Assembly (NCBI RefSeq): GCF_010470665.1
Contig: NZ_VOPZ01000012.1
Coordinates: 62,001 to 126,000, forward strand
From: Desulfovibrio sp. JC022
Lineage (GTDB): Bacteria > Desulfobacterota > Desulfovibrionia > Desulfovibrionales > Desulfovibrionaceae
Direction of reading: 5' to 3'
Length of the DNA stretch: 64,000 bases
Shown in pieces: positions 56,991 through 64,000 of the stretch (within the stretch, counting starts at the first letter, position 1; each line of letters starts with the position of its first letter). The notes beneath the pieces were generated by a model that saw nothing but the letters and a program-made list of their open reading frames with translations, had not been told where the DNA came from and ran no database searches. The position numbers were made by a program, and so were the translations under genes.

Positions 56991-57019
56991 GCCTTAATAC
57001 ATCTTTTGCCCGCCAACCC

Positions 57020-57102
57020 GGCGTAGCCCTACTAAAAGTTTTTGGGATTCTTAAACACTTTTACAAAAAGGGTTTAAGGCCCCCGGCAGGGCCGCCGGAG
57101 GC
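57020..57102. repeat. Dispersed intergenic hairpin repeat, copy 3 (inverted)
   Basis: On the minus strand this copy reads almost identically to copy 2 (15882-15972). On the plus strand it runs GGCGTAGCCCTACTAAAAG, GGGATTCTTAAACACTTTT, the TTTAA-type hairpin and CCCCCGGCAGGGCCGCCGGAGGC. The GCCGCCGGAGGC end points at the next gene, whose start is at 57118. Confidence 0.9.
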
Positions 57103-57117
57103 TTTCAAGGATAAAAT

Positions 57118-57582
57118 ATGGACGCAGTAGATAAAGATATTCTCGGCATCATCCAATCCCACTTCCCCATTGTTTCCCGTCCTTACGAGGAAATCGGCAA
57201 ACTGGTGGGTGTATCCGAAGAGGAAGCCCTTTCAAGAGTGAACACCATGCGTGAAGACGGTGTTATCCGCCGCGTTGGTGCGAACTTCGGTTCCCGCGAA
57301 CTGGGCTGGCATTCCACCCTTTGCGCAGCCAGCGTGCCAGAAGAAAAAATGGAAGAATTTGTAGCCGAGGTTAACCGTTACAGCGGCGTTACCCACAACT
57401 ACCTGCGTGAAAACAAATTCAACATCTGGTTTACCTTCATCGGGCCGGACAAAGAGACCGTACAGAGTACTCTCGCCGCTATCACAGAGAAGACCGGTAT
57501 CCGCGTTCTCTATCTGCCCGCCACCAAAATGTTCAAGATCAAGGTTGATTTTGACATGAAGGAAGACAAGGAGAAAAAATAA
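57118..57582 (+). CDS. ahbA: Siroheme decarboxylase subunit (Lrp/AsnC-like, AhbA/AhbB family)
   Basis: This 154-residue protein has an Lrp-type helix-turn-helix (IGKLVGVSEEEALSRVNTM) and effector-like domain (about residues 60-145), the fold of the AhbA/AhbB pair that decarboxylates siroheme to 12,18-didecarboxysiroheme. VTHNYLRENKFNIWFTF and the closing MFKIKVDFD resemble the NirD/AhbA branch, hence the symbol; the distinction from AhbB is not certain. The partner subunit is not in the window. The start follows AAGGAT and lies 15 bases after repeat copy 3. rpe overlaps by one base. Confidence 0.78.
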   Translation: MDAVDKDILGIIQSHFPIVSRPYEEIGKLVGVSEEEALSRVNTMREDGVIRRVGANFGSRELGWHSTLCAASVPEEKMEEFVAEVNRYSGVTHNYLRENKFNIWFTFIGPDKETVQSTLAAITEKTGIRVLYLPATKMFKIKVDFDMKEDKEKK

Positions 57583-58253
57583 TGGCAGCCAAGGAAACCA
57601 TCATTTCCCCATCCCTGCTTTCCTGTGATTTCAGCCGTCTGGCTGAAGAATTGAAAGCTCTGGAAGAAGCAGGACTCAAGTGGGCGCATCTCGATGTAAT
57701 GGACGGCAAATTCGTGCCCAACATCACTTTCGGGCCTCCGGTAATCAAGTCCATGCGCAAGGAATGCAACCTGTTCTTCGACTGCCATCTCATGATTGAG
57801 CAGCCCGAACGTTACATTGATGAATTCTGCGATACCGGAGCCGACCTGCTCTGCATCCACGCTGAATCCACCGTGCATCTTGAACGCGCTGTGACCGCCA
57901 TTGCAGAGAAAGGCGTAAAGCCCGCAGTAGCCCTCAACCCGGCTACTCCACTGGAATCCATCAAATACCTGATTCCGCAGCTGCACATGGTGCTGATCAT
58001 GTCTGTTAACCCCGGTTTCGGCGGTCAGAAGTACATCCCATTCTGCACCCAGAAGGTGCGTGACCTGCGAGCCATGATTGATGAAATGGGTGCTGACACC
58101 CTCATCCAGTTGGATGGCGGCGTGACCATGGATAACTGTCGTGAGCTGGTGGAAGCAGGTGCGGACGTGCTTGTTTCCGGTTCTGCATTTTTCAAATATC
58201 CGCCTTACGCAGAGCGGCACAAACTGTTCTTGGAAACATGTTCCGGTAAGTAA
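57582..58253 (+). CDS. rpe: Ribulose-phosphate 3-epimerase
   Basis: Rpe interconverts ribulose 5-phosphate and xylulose 5-phosphate in the pentose phosphate pathway. The 223-residue TIM-barrel has ISPSLLSCDFSRL, LDVMDGKFVPNITFGP, HAESTVH, VMSVNPGFGGQ-type MSVNPGFGGQKYIP and LDGGVT. The ATG overlaps the previous stop by one base, so it is co-transcribed with the haem operon. Confidence 0.96.
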   Translation: MAAKETIISPSLLSCDFSRLAEELKALEEAGLKWAHLDVMDGKFVPNITFGPPVIKSMRKECNLFFDCHLMIEQPERYIDEFCDTGADLLCIHAESTVHLERAVTAIAEKGVKPAVALNPATPLESIKYLIPQLHMVLIMSVNPGFGGQKYIPFCTQKVRDLRAMIDEMGADTLIQLDGGVTMDNCRELVEAGADVLVSGSAFFKYPPYAERHKLFLETCSGK

Positions 58254-58283
58254 GCGATTTACGAACCGATTTTGATTACTTCA

Positions 58284-58320
58284 AACGGAAGAGTGCAATA
58301 CAGTGCTCTTCCGTTTTTTA
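58284..58320 (+). terminator. Terminator after rpe
   Basis: ACGGAAGAG / CTCTTCCGT stem with inner TGC pairing and a T tail. Confidence 0.9.
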
Positions 58321-58419
58321 TTAATGAGAATATTGAAAAAGCTTCTTTCCCGCTAATTCTGATGATAAGATAACGGTGAATATCTATTAAAGTGATCATC
58401 CGTGGAGAGAAGCAACAGC

Positions 58420-59118
58420 ATGCCATTTCTTAAAATATTCCTACCATTTATACTTACCTTAGCAATGGTGTCTCCTACACAGGCTGCTGAGAAATGGACT
58501 ATAACATCATTGGACTGGGAGCCATACTCAGGCAAAAAATTACCTGACCATGGAAAATCAATTGTAAAACTCAGGCAGGCTCTGCAACTAAACGGGATCA
58601 TACTGGAAGTAAATTTCCTCCCCTGGGCCAGAGCCAAGGCCATGGCAACCCAGCCGGGATACGTTGGCTATTTTCCTGCATGGCCGGAAGAAGTTAATGA
58701 AGGATTCATAGCTTCCCCACCTGTTGACTGGTCTGAAATTGCCATCATGTCACTAGGAGAACGAACAATCCCCGCCGATCTTGATTCGTTATTCTCCACC
58801 CATATTGTCGGGCTAATACGAAGTTATACCTACCCGAAAGAGATAGAAGAAGCTGCCAGCCGACACAAAAACAATGTAGACGAAGCACCGGACGAAAATT
58901 CACTTGTCAGAAAACTGGCCCGCGGGAGATGCGATGTTGCAATCACTGACCCGGCAGTAATGAAATACTACGCTGAACAAAACAACATTGAGGACATTGT
59001 TGCCTTGAAACATATCTGCAAAATCCCTCTGGTACTTGCGATTAAAAATTCCGCCCAGAGTAAACGCGTTTTGGAAATACTGACAAATGCCCTTGCGCGG
59101 CAAATAGAACCAAAATAA
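58420..59118 (+). CDS. Periplasmic substrate-binding-like protein (SBP_bac_3 type)
   Basis: This 232-residue exported protein starts at an ATG with GTGGAGAG upstream and has a signal ending near TQAAEK (residue 24). The mature protein resembles the amino-acid-type periplasmic binding fold (ITSLDWEPYSGKKLPDHG, LPWARAKAMA, RCDVAITDPAVMKYY), shorter than a full binding protein. No ABC transporter is adjacent. It may act as an orphan receptor rather than in transport. Confidence 0.75.
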   Translation: MPFLKIFLPFILTLAMVSPTQAAEKWTITSLDWEPYSGKKLPDHGKSIVKLRQALQLNGIILEVNFLPWARAKAMATQPGYVGYFPAWPEEVNEGFIASPPVDWSEIAIMSLGERTIPADLDSLFSTHIVGLIRSYTYPKEIEEAASRHKNNVDEAPDENSLVRKLARGRCDVAITDPAVMKYYAEQNNIEDIVALKHICKIPLVLAIKNSAQSKRVLEILTNALARQIEPK

Positions 59119-59171
59119 AAGACCGAAATATTTTATTTATTACGGCCTTCTAGATTCTTATTCTTGTATGG

Positions 59172-60068
59172 TTATTTTTTGGTTTGGCTCTGTCCTCCTC
59201 GCCAACTAGCAGGTGAAGAGCTGAATGCTCTGCCATCAGGACGACTCTTAATTGTTGAAATTGACAGCGCCCTAGCTTTTTCTTTCGCAGTCGGGGTACG
59301 CCCTCTCCCTCCTCTTGCGGAAAGATTCTTTGCAACACGAGACTCCTTACTGCCCAGTTTCGCTTTCCCAGACACCCGACTTAATCCGATAGCCTTATCT
59401 GCGTTCCCACCTGTTATGCCAGGAGTAACAGAAAGCCCACTTCTCAAATCACGTACGGTTCCACCACCTATTCGCGAACGGACTCCCCTTTGCGATCCAG
59501 ATCTTTTAGGACCTAAACTGCGAGAAGCTGAACCTTTGGGAGTAATTCCTATCGGCTGTAATGTAATCGTATCAACACGAGCGGAAACGACAATAGATTC
59601 CGGCATTGCTCCCAGTTCACGGGTAATTTCAGTAACCCCCATTTTCTGAGCGCGCATTGAAGCAATTGTGGCCTGCTTGACACCTGTTAATTTCGCAAGG
59701 GTCTCATCTGCATTTTTCTGTACAGTACTCAGCTTGCCGCGAACGACGGCAAGACGCTCAGTTGCAGCGGCAAGCAACTCAGGTTTTTCTACCTTCTGTA
59801 ACTGGACAATTTCCTTAAGTACGTTACGGACTTCTTTTTTTCCTGCCTTGATTTCATTTTCTATCTTAGCCACCTCAATAGCCGATTGTGCCGCTTCAGA
59901 AGCCACAACATCCCTTACTTCTGTCTCTGCAGCGTCCACTTCCTCTGGAGTAGAAAAGTAAGAAACATCATCATTGAGATCTACGGCATAAGAATTTCCT
60001 GCCCTAAATATCAATACGCTAAAAACGAAAAGAAGAAGGCATAGAGAACTAGTCATTACACTCTTCAT
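59172..60068 (-). CDS. Exported coiled-coil protein, cassette copy 2, with GMG-type motif
   Basis: The 298-residue protein has a signal peptide (about residues 1-28), a helical region (about 45-130), then TIASMRAQKMGVTEITRELGAMP (about 133-155) and a basic Gly/Ser/Arg-rich tail ending TKK. The motif matches IASMREQGMGWGEIAQELG in the paralogue at 61208-62362. Start after GGAGGAG; its ATG overlaps the stop of the upstream fragment. It is the second member of the duplicated cassette. I know no function. Confidence 0.7.
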   Translation of the reverse strand: MKSVMTSSLCLLLFVFSVLIFRAGNSYAVDLNDDVSYFSTPEEVDAAETEVRDVVASEAAQSAIEVAKIENEIKAGKKEVRNVLKEIVQLQKVEKPELLAAATERLAVVRGKLSTVQKNADETLAKLTGVKQATIASMRAQKMGVTEITRELGAMPESIVVSARVDTITLQPIGITPKGSASRSLGPKRSGSQRGVRSRIGGGTVRDLRSGLSVTPGITGGNADKAIGLSRVSGKAKLGSKESRVAKNLSARGGRGRTPTAKEKARALSISTIKSRPDGRAFSSSPASWRGGQSQTKK

Positions 60069-61035
60069 TATGACTCCTCCTTTTTCAAAACAGTTATAAA
60101 ACGGATAGAATCATTGAGCTTGTATGTCCGCTCGCCACGCCGAATCTCCTCTGCAACACCGAACCAACTTAATGGCAACCTGCCGGCCTCAATACTCGGA
60201 TATGCATTGAGGATATAATTACGAATATGTTTAGCCCTTGCTTTGGCTAGTTCGGAATTTCCTTCACAGTAAGCGACAATGTGGAACGCATTTTTTTTGT
60301 CTGACTCCATAATCGCAGCCAAAACTCTAAGTGACAAACTACTTTCAAGATTTGACTTAACTGTTCCAGATTTAAAATGAATAGATCTTAAAGTAACATT
60401 ACGCTTTCCCAGAATAAAATTTCGGTAAGAAAATCACCAAGAATATTCAGTTGCGCGGTTCCATATACAGCAAGACTTCCATCTGGATAATATTCCAAAA
60501 ATTTTTTCCATTGCTTTACAGCCTGTTCCCTTGCGCCCTGTCTGGTTAGGATTTCAGCCCGGTTATACAATGCCTGTGGATTATATTTATCCTTCAGGAT
60601 AACTTTATCATAGAGACTAAGTGCCTGATCAAGTCTACCTTCATCAAGATAACTATGGGCCAGATAAAGATTCGCTGAGATATTATCCTCATCTATAGAA
60701 AGAGCCTGCTTGTAATTTGCCTGCTCCTCATCAAAATCATCCAAGGCCCAACAGGCTACACCGACCCAGAAACGGTAATCAGAATTATCTGGATCAAGTT
60801 TTGCGGCTTTCTGCAACAGCTCGGAAGCCTTTTCAGGTTCCTCAAGAGCAAGATAATAGCGTCCCAAATAATATGCAGCGGCAGCATCTTCGGGGTCTTC
60901 ACCGAATTCTTCGCTAAAAACCCTGATTCCGTCCTCAAACTCACCATGATTTAGATAGTATGGCCCGGCGAATTGAGCACACCCTGGTACAAGCATGATC
61001 CCAAAGAGAAGCCCCAGTATTAAAATAAATCGCAA
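60068..61035 (-). pseudogene. TPR/OmpA-like lipoprotein, cassette copy 2, frameshifted
   Basis: The 61035 end (TTG start after GGAGG) encodes a lipoprotein with LVPGC (Cys19) and TPR-like repeats (YYLGRYYLALEEPEKASELL, SANLYLAHSYLDEGRLDQAL). At about 60429-60435 the frame breaks: the first frame ends LGDFLTEILFWES, while the next frame continues SYRNFILGKRNVTLRSIHF as in copy 1. The rest (60068-60337) encodes the OmpA-like end (FHIVAYCEGNSELAKARAKH, LSWFGVAEEIRRGERTYKL). Inserting one base in the T run (TTTT to TTTTT) restores the 318-residue-type protein. It may be a pseudogene or an assembly error in a homopolymer. Confidence 0.8.
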
Positions 61036-61154
61036 TTAAACCTCCAAAAACCGTATTAGCAGACTCCCCAGAGTCACTTCTAATAATAACAGAAAAATAA
61101 CAACTCTTGGCGGAACTATATGATTCTTAACAAATGAATCTGCTTCAGATCATA

Positions 61155-61192
61155 AAAAAGCCTCCGATAACTTTTCAGCTATCGGAGGCTTA
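61155..61192 (-). terminator. Terminator of the copy 1 cassette
   Basis: AAGCCTCCGATA / TATCGGAGGCTT stem with six A residues on the plus side, which become the T run on the minus strand. Confidence 0.9.
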
Positions 61193-61207
61193 TAATTGGT
61201 TCATTTT

Positions 61208-62362
61208 CTACTTGTTATTACCTTTGCCATTTCCACCCTTATTACCCTTGCCGGAGCTCTTGCCCTTGGAACTGCTTGAAGCGGCATTGGAATTAGAGGT
61301 ACTTGCACCAACTCCACCATCCACGCTGCTACCGGAATTACCACGTCCACCGGAAGACTTACTGTTCGAGGCGGACTCAGAGCCTTTGCCGCCACTCTGA
61401 GCCTTGCTGGAAGCACGACTAAGGCCTACAGACTTATCACCCTGCCCACCAGAGACTCCGGGAGTCTTGGAGACACCGGTCTTGGTGTTCCTCGAAGTAG
61501 CAACTTCAGACTTCTTGCTCTGACCGTAATTCTTGGCGGTTGCAGCAGTTCCGGTTGCGGTAGTACGTTCCTGAACCTGCTTCTGATGCCCCAATCCGAG
61601 AGTGCTGGGATGTACGCCAAGTTCTTGGGCAATTTCACCCCATCCCATGCCTTGTTCACGCATGGAAGCAATGGCACCGGTATCGATTGAAGCGGCAGCT
61701 GCAAGCGTTTCGTCAGCAGTAGTCTGAGCAGACTCAAGACCGCTTTGTGCGGTGGCAAGGTCAGCTGCGGCTGCATCACGTTCAGCTTCAGCTGCTGTCA
61801 GGCCGGATTCTGCTTCAGCTTTAGCTGTTTCTGCCGTGGCCAATTCAGTTTGGGCTTCAGTAAGTTCAGCCTGAGCAGTTGCCAGTGCCTCATCATCCTC
61901 AGCCTCAGTGGCTGCGGTTACAGCTTCAGTGGCTGCGGCGACAGCATCAGTAGCTGCGGCGACGTCCGCCTCAGCGGTTTCAACCGCAGTATTAAGACTG
62001 TCCACAGAAGTCTGGGCGGTCTCCACTGCGGAGGTTGCGGCATCCACATCTTCCTGTGCTGCACTCACGCCAGCCTCAGCCTCAGCAATTGCTTCGCCGA
62101 ACTCTTCGGCCTTGGCTTCAGCATCCGCCGCTGCAAGGGCTTCAGCTTTAGCTGCCTGAGCAGGATTATCAAACGCCGGAGCATCGGCCTCATCTTCAGT
62201 AGGTTCGCCAGTATCAGCCGGGTCGGTTGTTTCCGTGGTTTCAGTCGCCTCGGTTGTCTCTCCGGTCTGGGTATCCTGAGCGAGCAAGGGCTGAACCGAA
62301 AACATTACACTCAGGACCAGAATCGCAACCAGCCATAAGATTTTTCCAAACATAGTTTTCAT
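61208..62362 (-). CDS. Exported Ala-rich coiled-coil protein with GMGWGEIA motif, cassette copy 1
   Basis: This 384-residue protein has a signal peptide (residues about 1-28), an acidic Thr-rich stretch, an Ala/Glu/Thr heptad-rich coiled coil (about 70-215, e.g. AEAEAGVSAAQEDVDAATSA), then SIDTGAIASMREQGMGWGEIAQELGVHPSTL (about 218-250, split for length) and a long Gly/Ser/Lys low-complexity tail. The GMGWGEIAQELG part looks like a helix-turn-helix although the protein is exported. The ribosome site is GGAGGAG. Lies 15 bases downstream of the TPR lipoprotein. Confidence 0.75.
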   Translation of the reverse strand: MKTMFGKILWLVAILVLSVMFSVQPLLAQDTQTGETTEATETTETTDPADTGEPTEDEADAPAFDNPAQAAKAEALAAADAEAKAEEFGEAIAEAEAGVSAAQEDVDAATSAVETAQTSVDSLNTAVETAEADVAAATDAVAAATEAVTAATEAEDDEALATAQAELTEAQTELATAETAKAEAESGLTAAEAERDAAAADLATAQSGLESAQTTADETLAAAASIDTGAIASMREQGMGWGEIAQELGVHPSTLGLGHQKQVQERTTATGTAATAKNYGQSKKSEVATSRNTKTGVSKTPGVSGGQGDKSVGLSRASSKAQSGGKGSESASNSKSSGGRGNSGSSVDGGVGASTSNSNAASSSSKGKSSGKGNKGGNGKGNNK

Positions 62363-62377
62363 AAACTCCTCCCTCCC

Positions 62378-63334
62378 CTAGTTGACTACAGTTATAAACT
62401 GTATGGATTCATCCAGCTTGAAAGTCCTGCCACCCCTTTCCACCTCTTCAGCGGTTCCGAACCAGCTTAAAGGCATTCTTGCAGGGTCAAAATCAGGATG
62501 TCCGCTCAGTATATAATCACGGACTCCCTTGGCGCGGTCCTTTGCCAGTTTCACATCCCCATCCACATACGCCACAATGTAAAAGCGGAGATTCTTATTC
62601 TCCTCCATCATTGCGGCAATCACATGCAGAGAACTTTTGCTTTCCAGATCAGAATCAGCTTTTCCGGGTTTATATTTAATGCTGCGCAAAGTTAAATTGC
62701 GGGTCCCGAAAATGAAATTGCGATAGCTAAAGTCGCCAAGCAGATTCAGTTTTTCAGTACCACTCATGGCCAGAGTCCCATCCGGGTAGTACTCAAGAAA
62801 ATTCTTCCAAGCTTTGACAGCTTCATCTTTCTTACCCTGCCTTCCCAATATGTCGGCACGGTTGTAGAGAGCTTCAGGATTGTATTTATCCAGTTTGATG
62901 ACCTTGTCATAAAGGATAAGAGCTTCAATGAGCTTTCCTTCTTCAAGGTAGCTGTGGGCGAGATAGAGATTGGCAGAAATATGATCAGGATCAAGTTTAA
63001 GGACACTACGGTAAGCAGCCCTTTCCTTGCTGTATTGCTTCAAGGCCCAATAGTTAACACCGGACCAGAATAGGTAATCAACATTATCAGATTCAATGCT
63101 GACCGCTTTTGAAAAATAAGGAAGAGCTTCCTTCGGCTTTTTCAAGGCCATGTAGTAACGACCTAGATAGTACGCATAATCGGCATCGTCAGGACTTTCT
63201 TGCAGCCTTTCGCTGAATACCTTGATTCCTTCCTTATACTTGTGGTTCTTCAGATAATATGGACCTGAAAATTTCGCACATCCAGCCGCAACAAAAACTG
63301 CAAAAACCACAAAGAACAAAAGCAAACGTTTCAC
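62378..63334 (-). CDS. TPR lipoprotein with OmpA-like C-terminus, cassette copy 1
   Basis: The 318-residue lipoprotein starts at a GTG (63334) preceded by GGAGG; the ATG at 63346 overlaps that ribosome site. FVAAGC gives lipidated Cys19. TPR-like repeats cover about residues 30-190 (AYYLGRYYMALKKPKEALPYF, SANLYLAHSYLEEGKLIEALILYDKV, NPEALYNRADILGRQGKKDEA). The C-terminus (about 215-318) resembles an OmpA-like fold (FYIVAYVDGDVKLAKDRAKGVRDYI, MPLSWFGTAEEVERGGRTF). It may link outer membrane and wall. Copy 2 at 60068-61035 is its frameshifted paralogue. Confidence 0.8.
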   Translation of the reverse strand: MKRLLLFFVVFAVFVAAGCAKFSGPYYLKNHKYKEGIKVFSERLQESPDDADYAYYLGRYYMALKKPKEALPYFSKAVSIESDNVDYLFWSGVNYWALKQYSKERAAYRSVLKLDPDHISANLYLAHSYLEEGKLIEALILYDKVIKLDKYNPEALYNRADILGRQGKKDEAVKAWKNFLEYYPDGTLAMSGTEKLNLLGDFSYRNFIFGTRNLTLRSIKYKPGKADSDLESKSSLHVIAAMMEENKNLRFYIVAYVDGDVKLAKDRAKGVRDYILSGHPDFDPARMPLSWFGTAEEVERGGRTFKLDESIQFITVVN

Positions 63335-63370
63335 AACGACCTCCATAAGTTGGAGTTTGTGTCCGCCCCC

Positions 63371-63413
63371 TAAAAAAATACCGCCTACTAGTAATATAAT
63401 ACTTGTAGGCGGC
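63371..63413 (-). terminator. Terminator of the DUF445-type gene
   Basis: CCGCCTAC / GTAGGCGG stem with A-rich flank on the plus side, giving a T run on the minus strand. Confidence 0.8.
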
Positions 63414-63440
63414 ATTAGCCATTCTTTAGCTTTCTTTATT

Positions 63441-64000
63441 TTATAACAGGAAGATTCCAACCTGAATCAAACCGATAATGAAACCGAGAATACCACCGAT
63501 AACTTCAATAAATTTAAACTCTTTCTTCATAATGGAAAAAAGGATGGACTCAAGCTGCTCCATGGAAAAGCATTCAACTTTATCCTGAACAATACATTTA
63601 AAATCAAGAGAACACTCAAGCTGAGAGGAGGTGGTTTCAATTAATTTAGGCAGCATGGAGTCAAGTTCCTGAGAAAGCATTCCCTTAACAGTCTTCATGG
63701 TTTCATCATTAAGAAACATGCCGACCATGGGATGCAGGGAAGTCAGTTTTTCCCGAAAAAATACATCCAGATATTCAAGCACAACATCTTTATGCTTATC
63801 GATAAATGCCGGATCGTGAATTACATTTTTGATGTCTGTATGGGAAATAAGTTCCCTTTCAATCATCTCACCGAGTCGCAAAGCCAATTCTTTCTGACGC
63901 TTGGGAAAAATCCCCTGAATAGTAAAGGGACCTACCTTAATAGGTTTATGCGGATGAAAAAGCATTTTCACCGCAAGGAAGTTTGTAAACCAGCCGATCA
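63441..64000 (-). CDS. DUF445-family membrane protein, start beyond window
   Basis: Partial gene, with the N-terminus outside. The visible part includes IGWFTNFLAVKMLFHPHKPI, typical of the DUF445/YjiN-like family, a soluble helical middle, and a C-terminal hydrophobic helix (IGGILGFIIGLIQVGIFLL). It probably sits in the inner membrane. Function is not established for the family. A GTG at 63971 is in frame but is unlikely as start because conserved sequence continues upstream to the edge. Confidence 0.82.
   Translation of the reverse strand, partial: IGWFTNFLAVKMLFHPHKPIKVGPFTIQGIFPKRQKELALRLGEMIERELISHTDIKNVIHDPAFIDKHKDVVLEYLDVFFREKLTSLHPMVGMFLNDETMKTVKGMLSQELDSMLPKLIETTSSQLECSLDFKCIVQDKVECFSMEQLESILFSIMKKEFKFIEVIGGILGFIIGLIQVGIFLL

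Noticed and set aside
61745-62338. Cys/Ser/Gly-rich frame antisense to the Ala-rich coiled-coil protein
   Set aside because: Low-complexity artefact of the repetitive coding strand.

Overview
The window looks like chromosomal DNA from a marine Desulfovibrio-type sulfate reducer (Desulfovibrio/Maridesulfovibrio group). This rests on the siroheme-dependent haem operon (ahbC-hemB-ahbD and a siroheme decarboxylase subunit, followed by rpe), the polar-flagellum genes, bacteriohemerythrin and KatG for oxygen defence, and base composition and gene style. The species assignment is inference. No tRNA, rRNA, CRISPR array, transposase or prophage gene was seen.

Layout. 1-644: start of a diguanylate cyclase. 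960-7493: a cytosolic tandem sensor protein, a PrsW-type intramembrane protease with a zinc ribbon, and a secreted FG-GAP protein whose tail looks like a protease-processed sorting signal. 7913-10721: panC, metK and a conserved small protein. 10860-16940: glycosyltransferase, PP2C-like phosphatase, small membrane proteins, a spore-photolyase-like radical SAM enzyme and a ParB-like protein. 17143-26677: EF-G paralogue, katG, hemerythrin, plsC, RNase J and a FAH-family hydrolase. 26832-30652: rpsB-tsf-pyrH-frr-uppS. 30876-37559: a block of envelope lipoproteins, an orphan betaine-binding protein and a GAF/HD-GYP protein, lying where cdsA would normally follow uppS. 38019-41952: cdsA-dxr-rseP-tsaB. 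42168-45603: flagellin, fliD and fliS, with recognisable sigma-28 and sigma-54 promoters and a CsrA-like leader hairpin. 45742-50793: two glycosyltransferases, a zinc-ribbon/Yip1 membrane protein, a coiled-coil protein and an OmpA lipoprotein. 50854-53403: an AT-rich, gene-poor stretch with a micro-ORF and an orphan gene. 53404-58253: the haem operon and rpe. 58420-64000: a periplasmic binding-like protein, a tandemly duplicated two-gene envelope cassette (one copy frameshifted), and a partial DUF445 membrane protein.

How the genes work together. Translation and lipid/isoprenoid housekeeping genes form the backbone (rpsB to uppS, cdsA to tsaB). The ahb operon makes haem from siroheme: HemB makes porphobilinogen, the AhbA/B-type protein decarboxylates siroheme, AhbC removes acetate side chains and AhbD completes haem. 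The flagellar trio forms a late-gene module.

The most unusual content is in the envelope: (i) the duplicated pair of a TPR/OmpA-like lipoprotein and a secreted coiled-coil protein with a shared GMGWGEIA-type motif at 59172-63334; (ii) the PrsW protease next to a Cys-tailed FG-GAP protein; (iii) a four-gene lipoprotein/periplasmic operon at 30876-34657; and (iv) a dispersed hairpin repeat that in two of three copies ends in a GGAGG just upstream of a gene.
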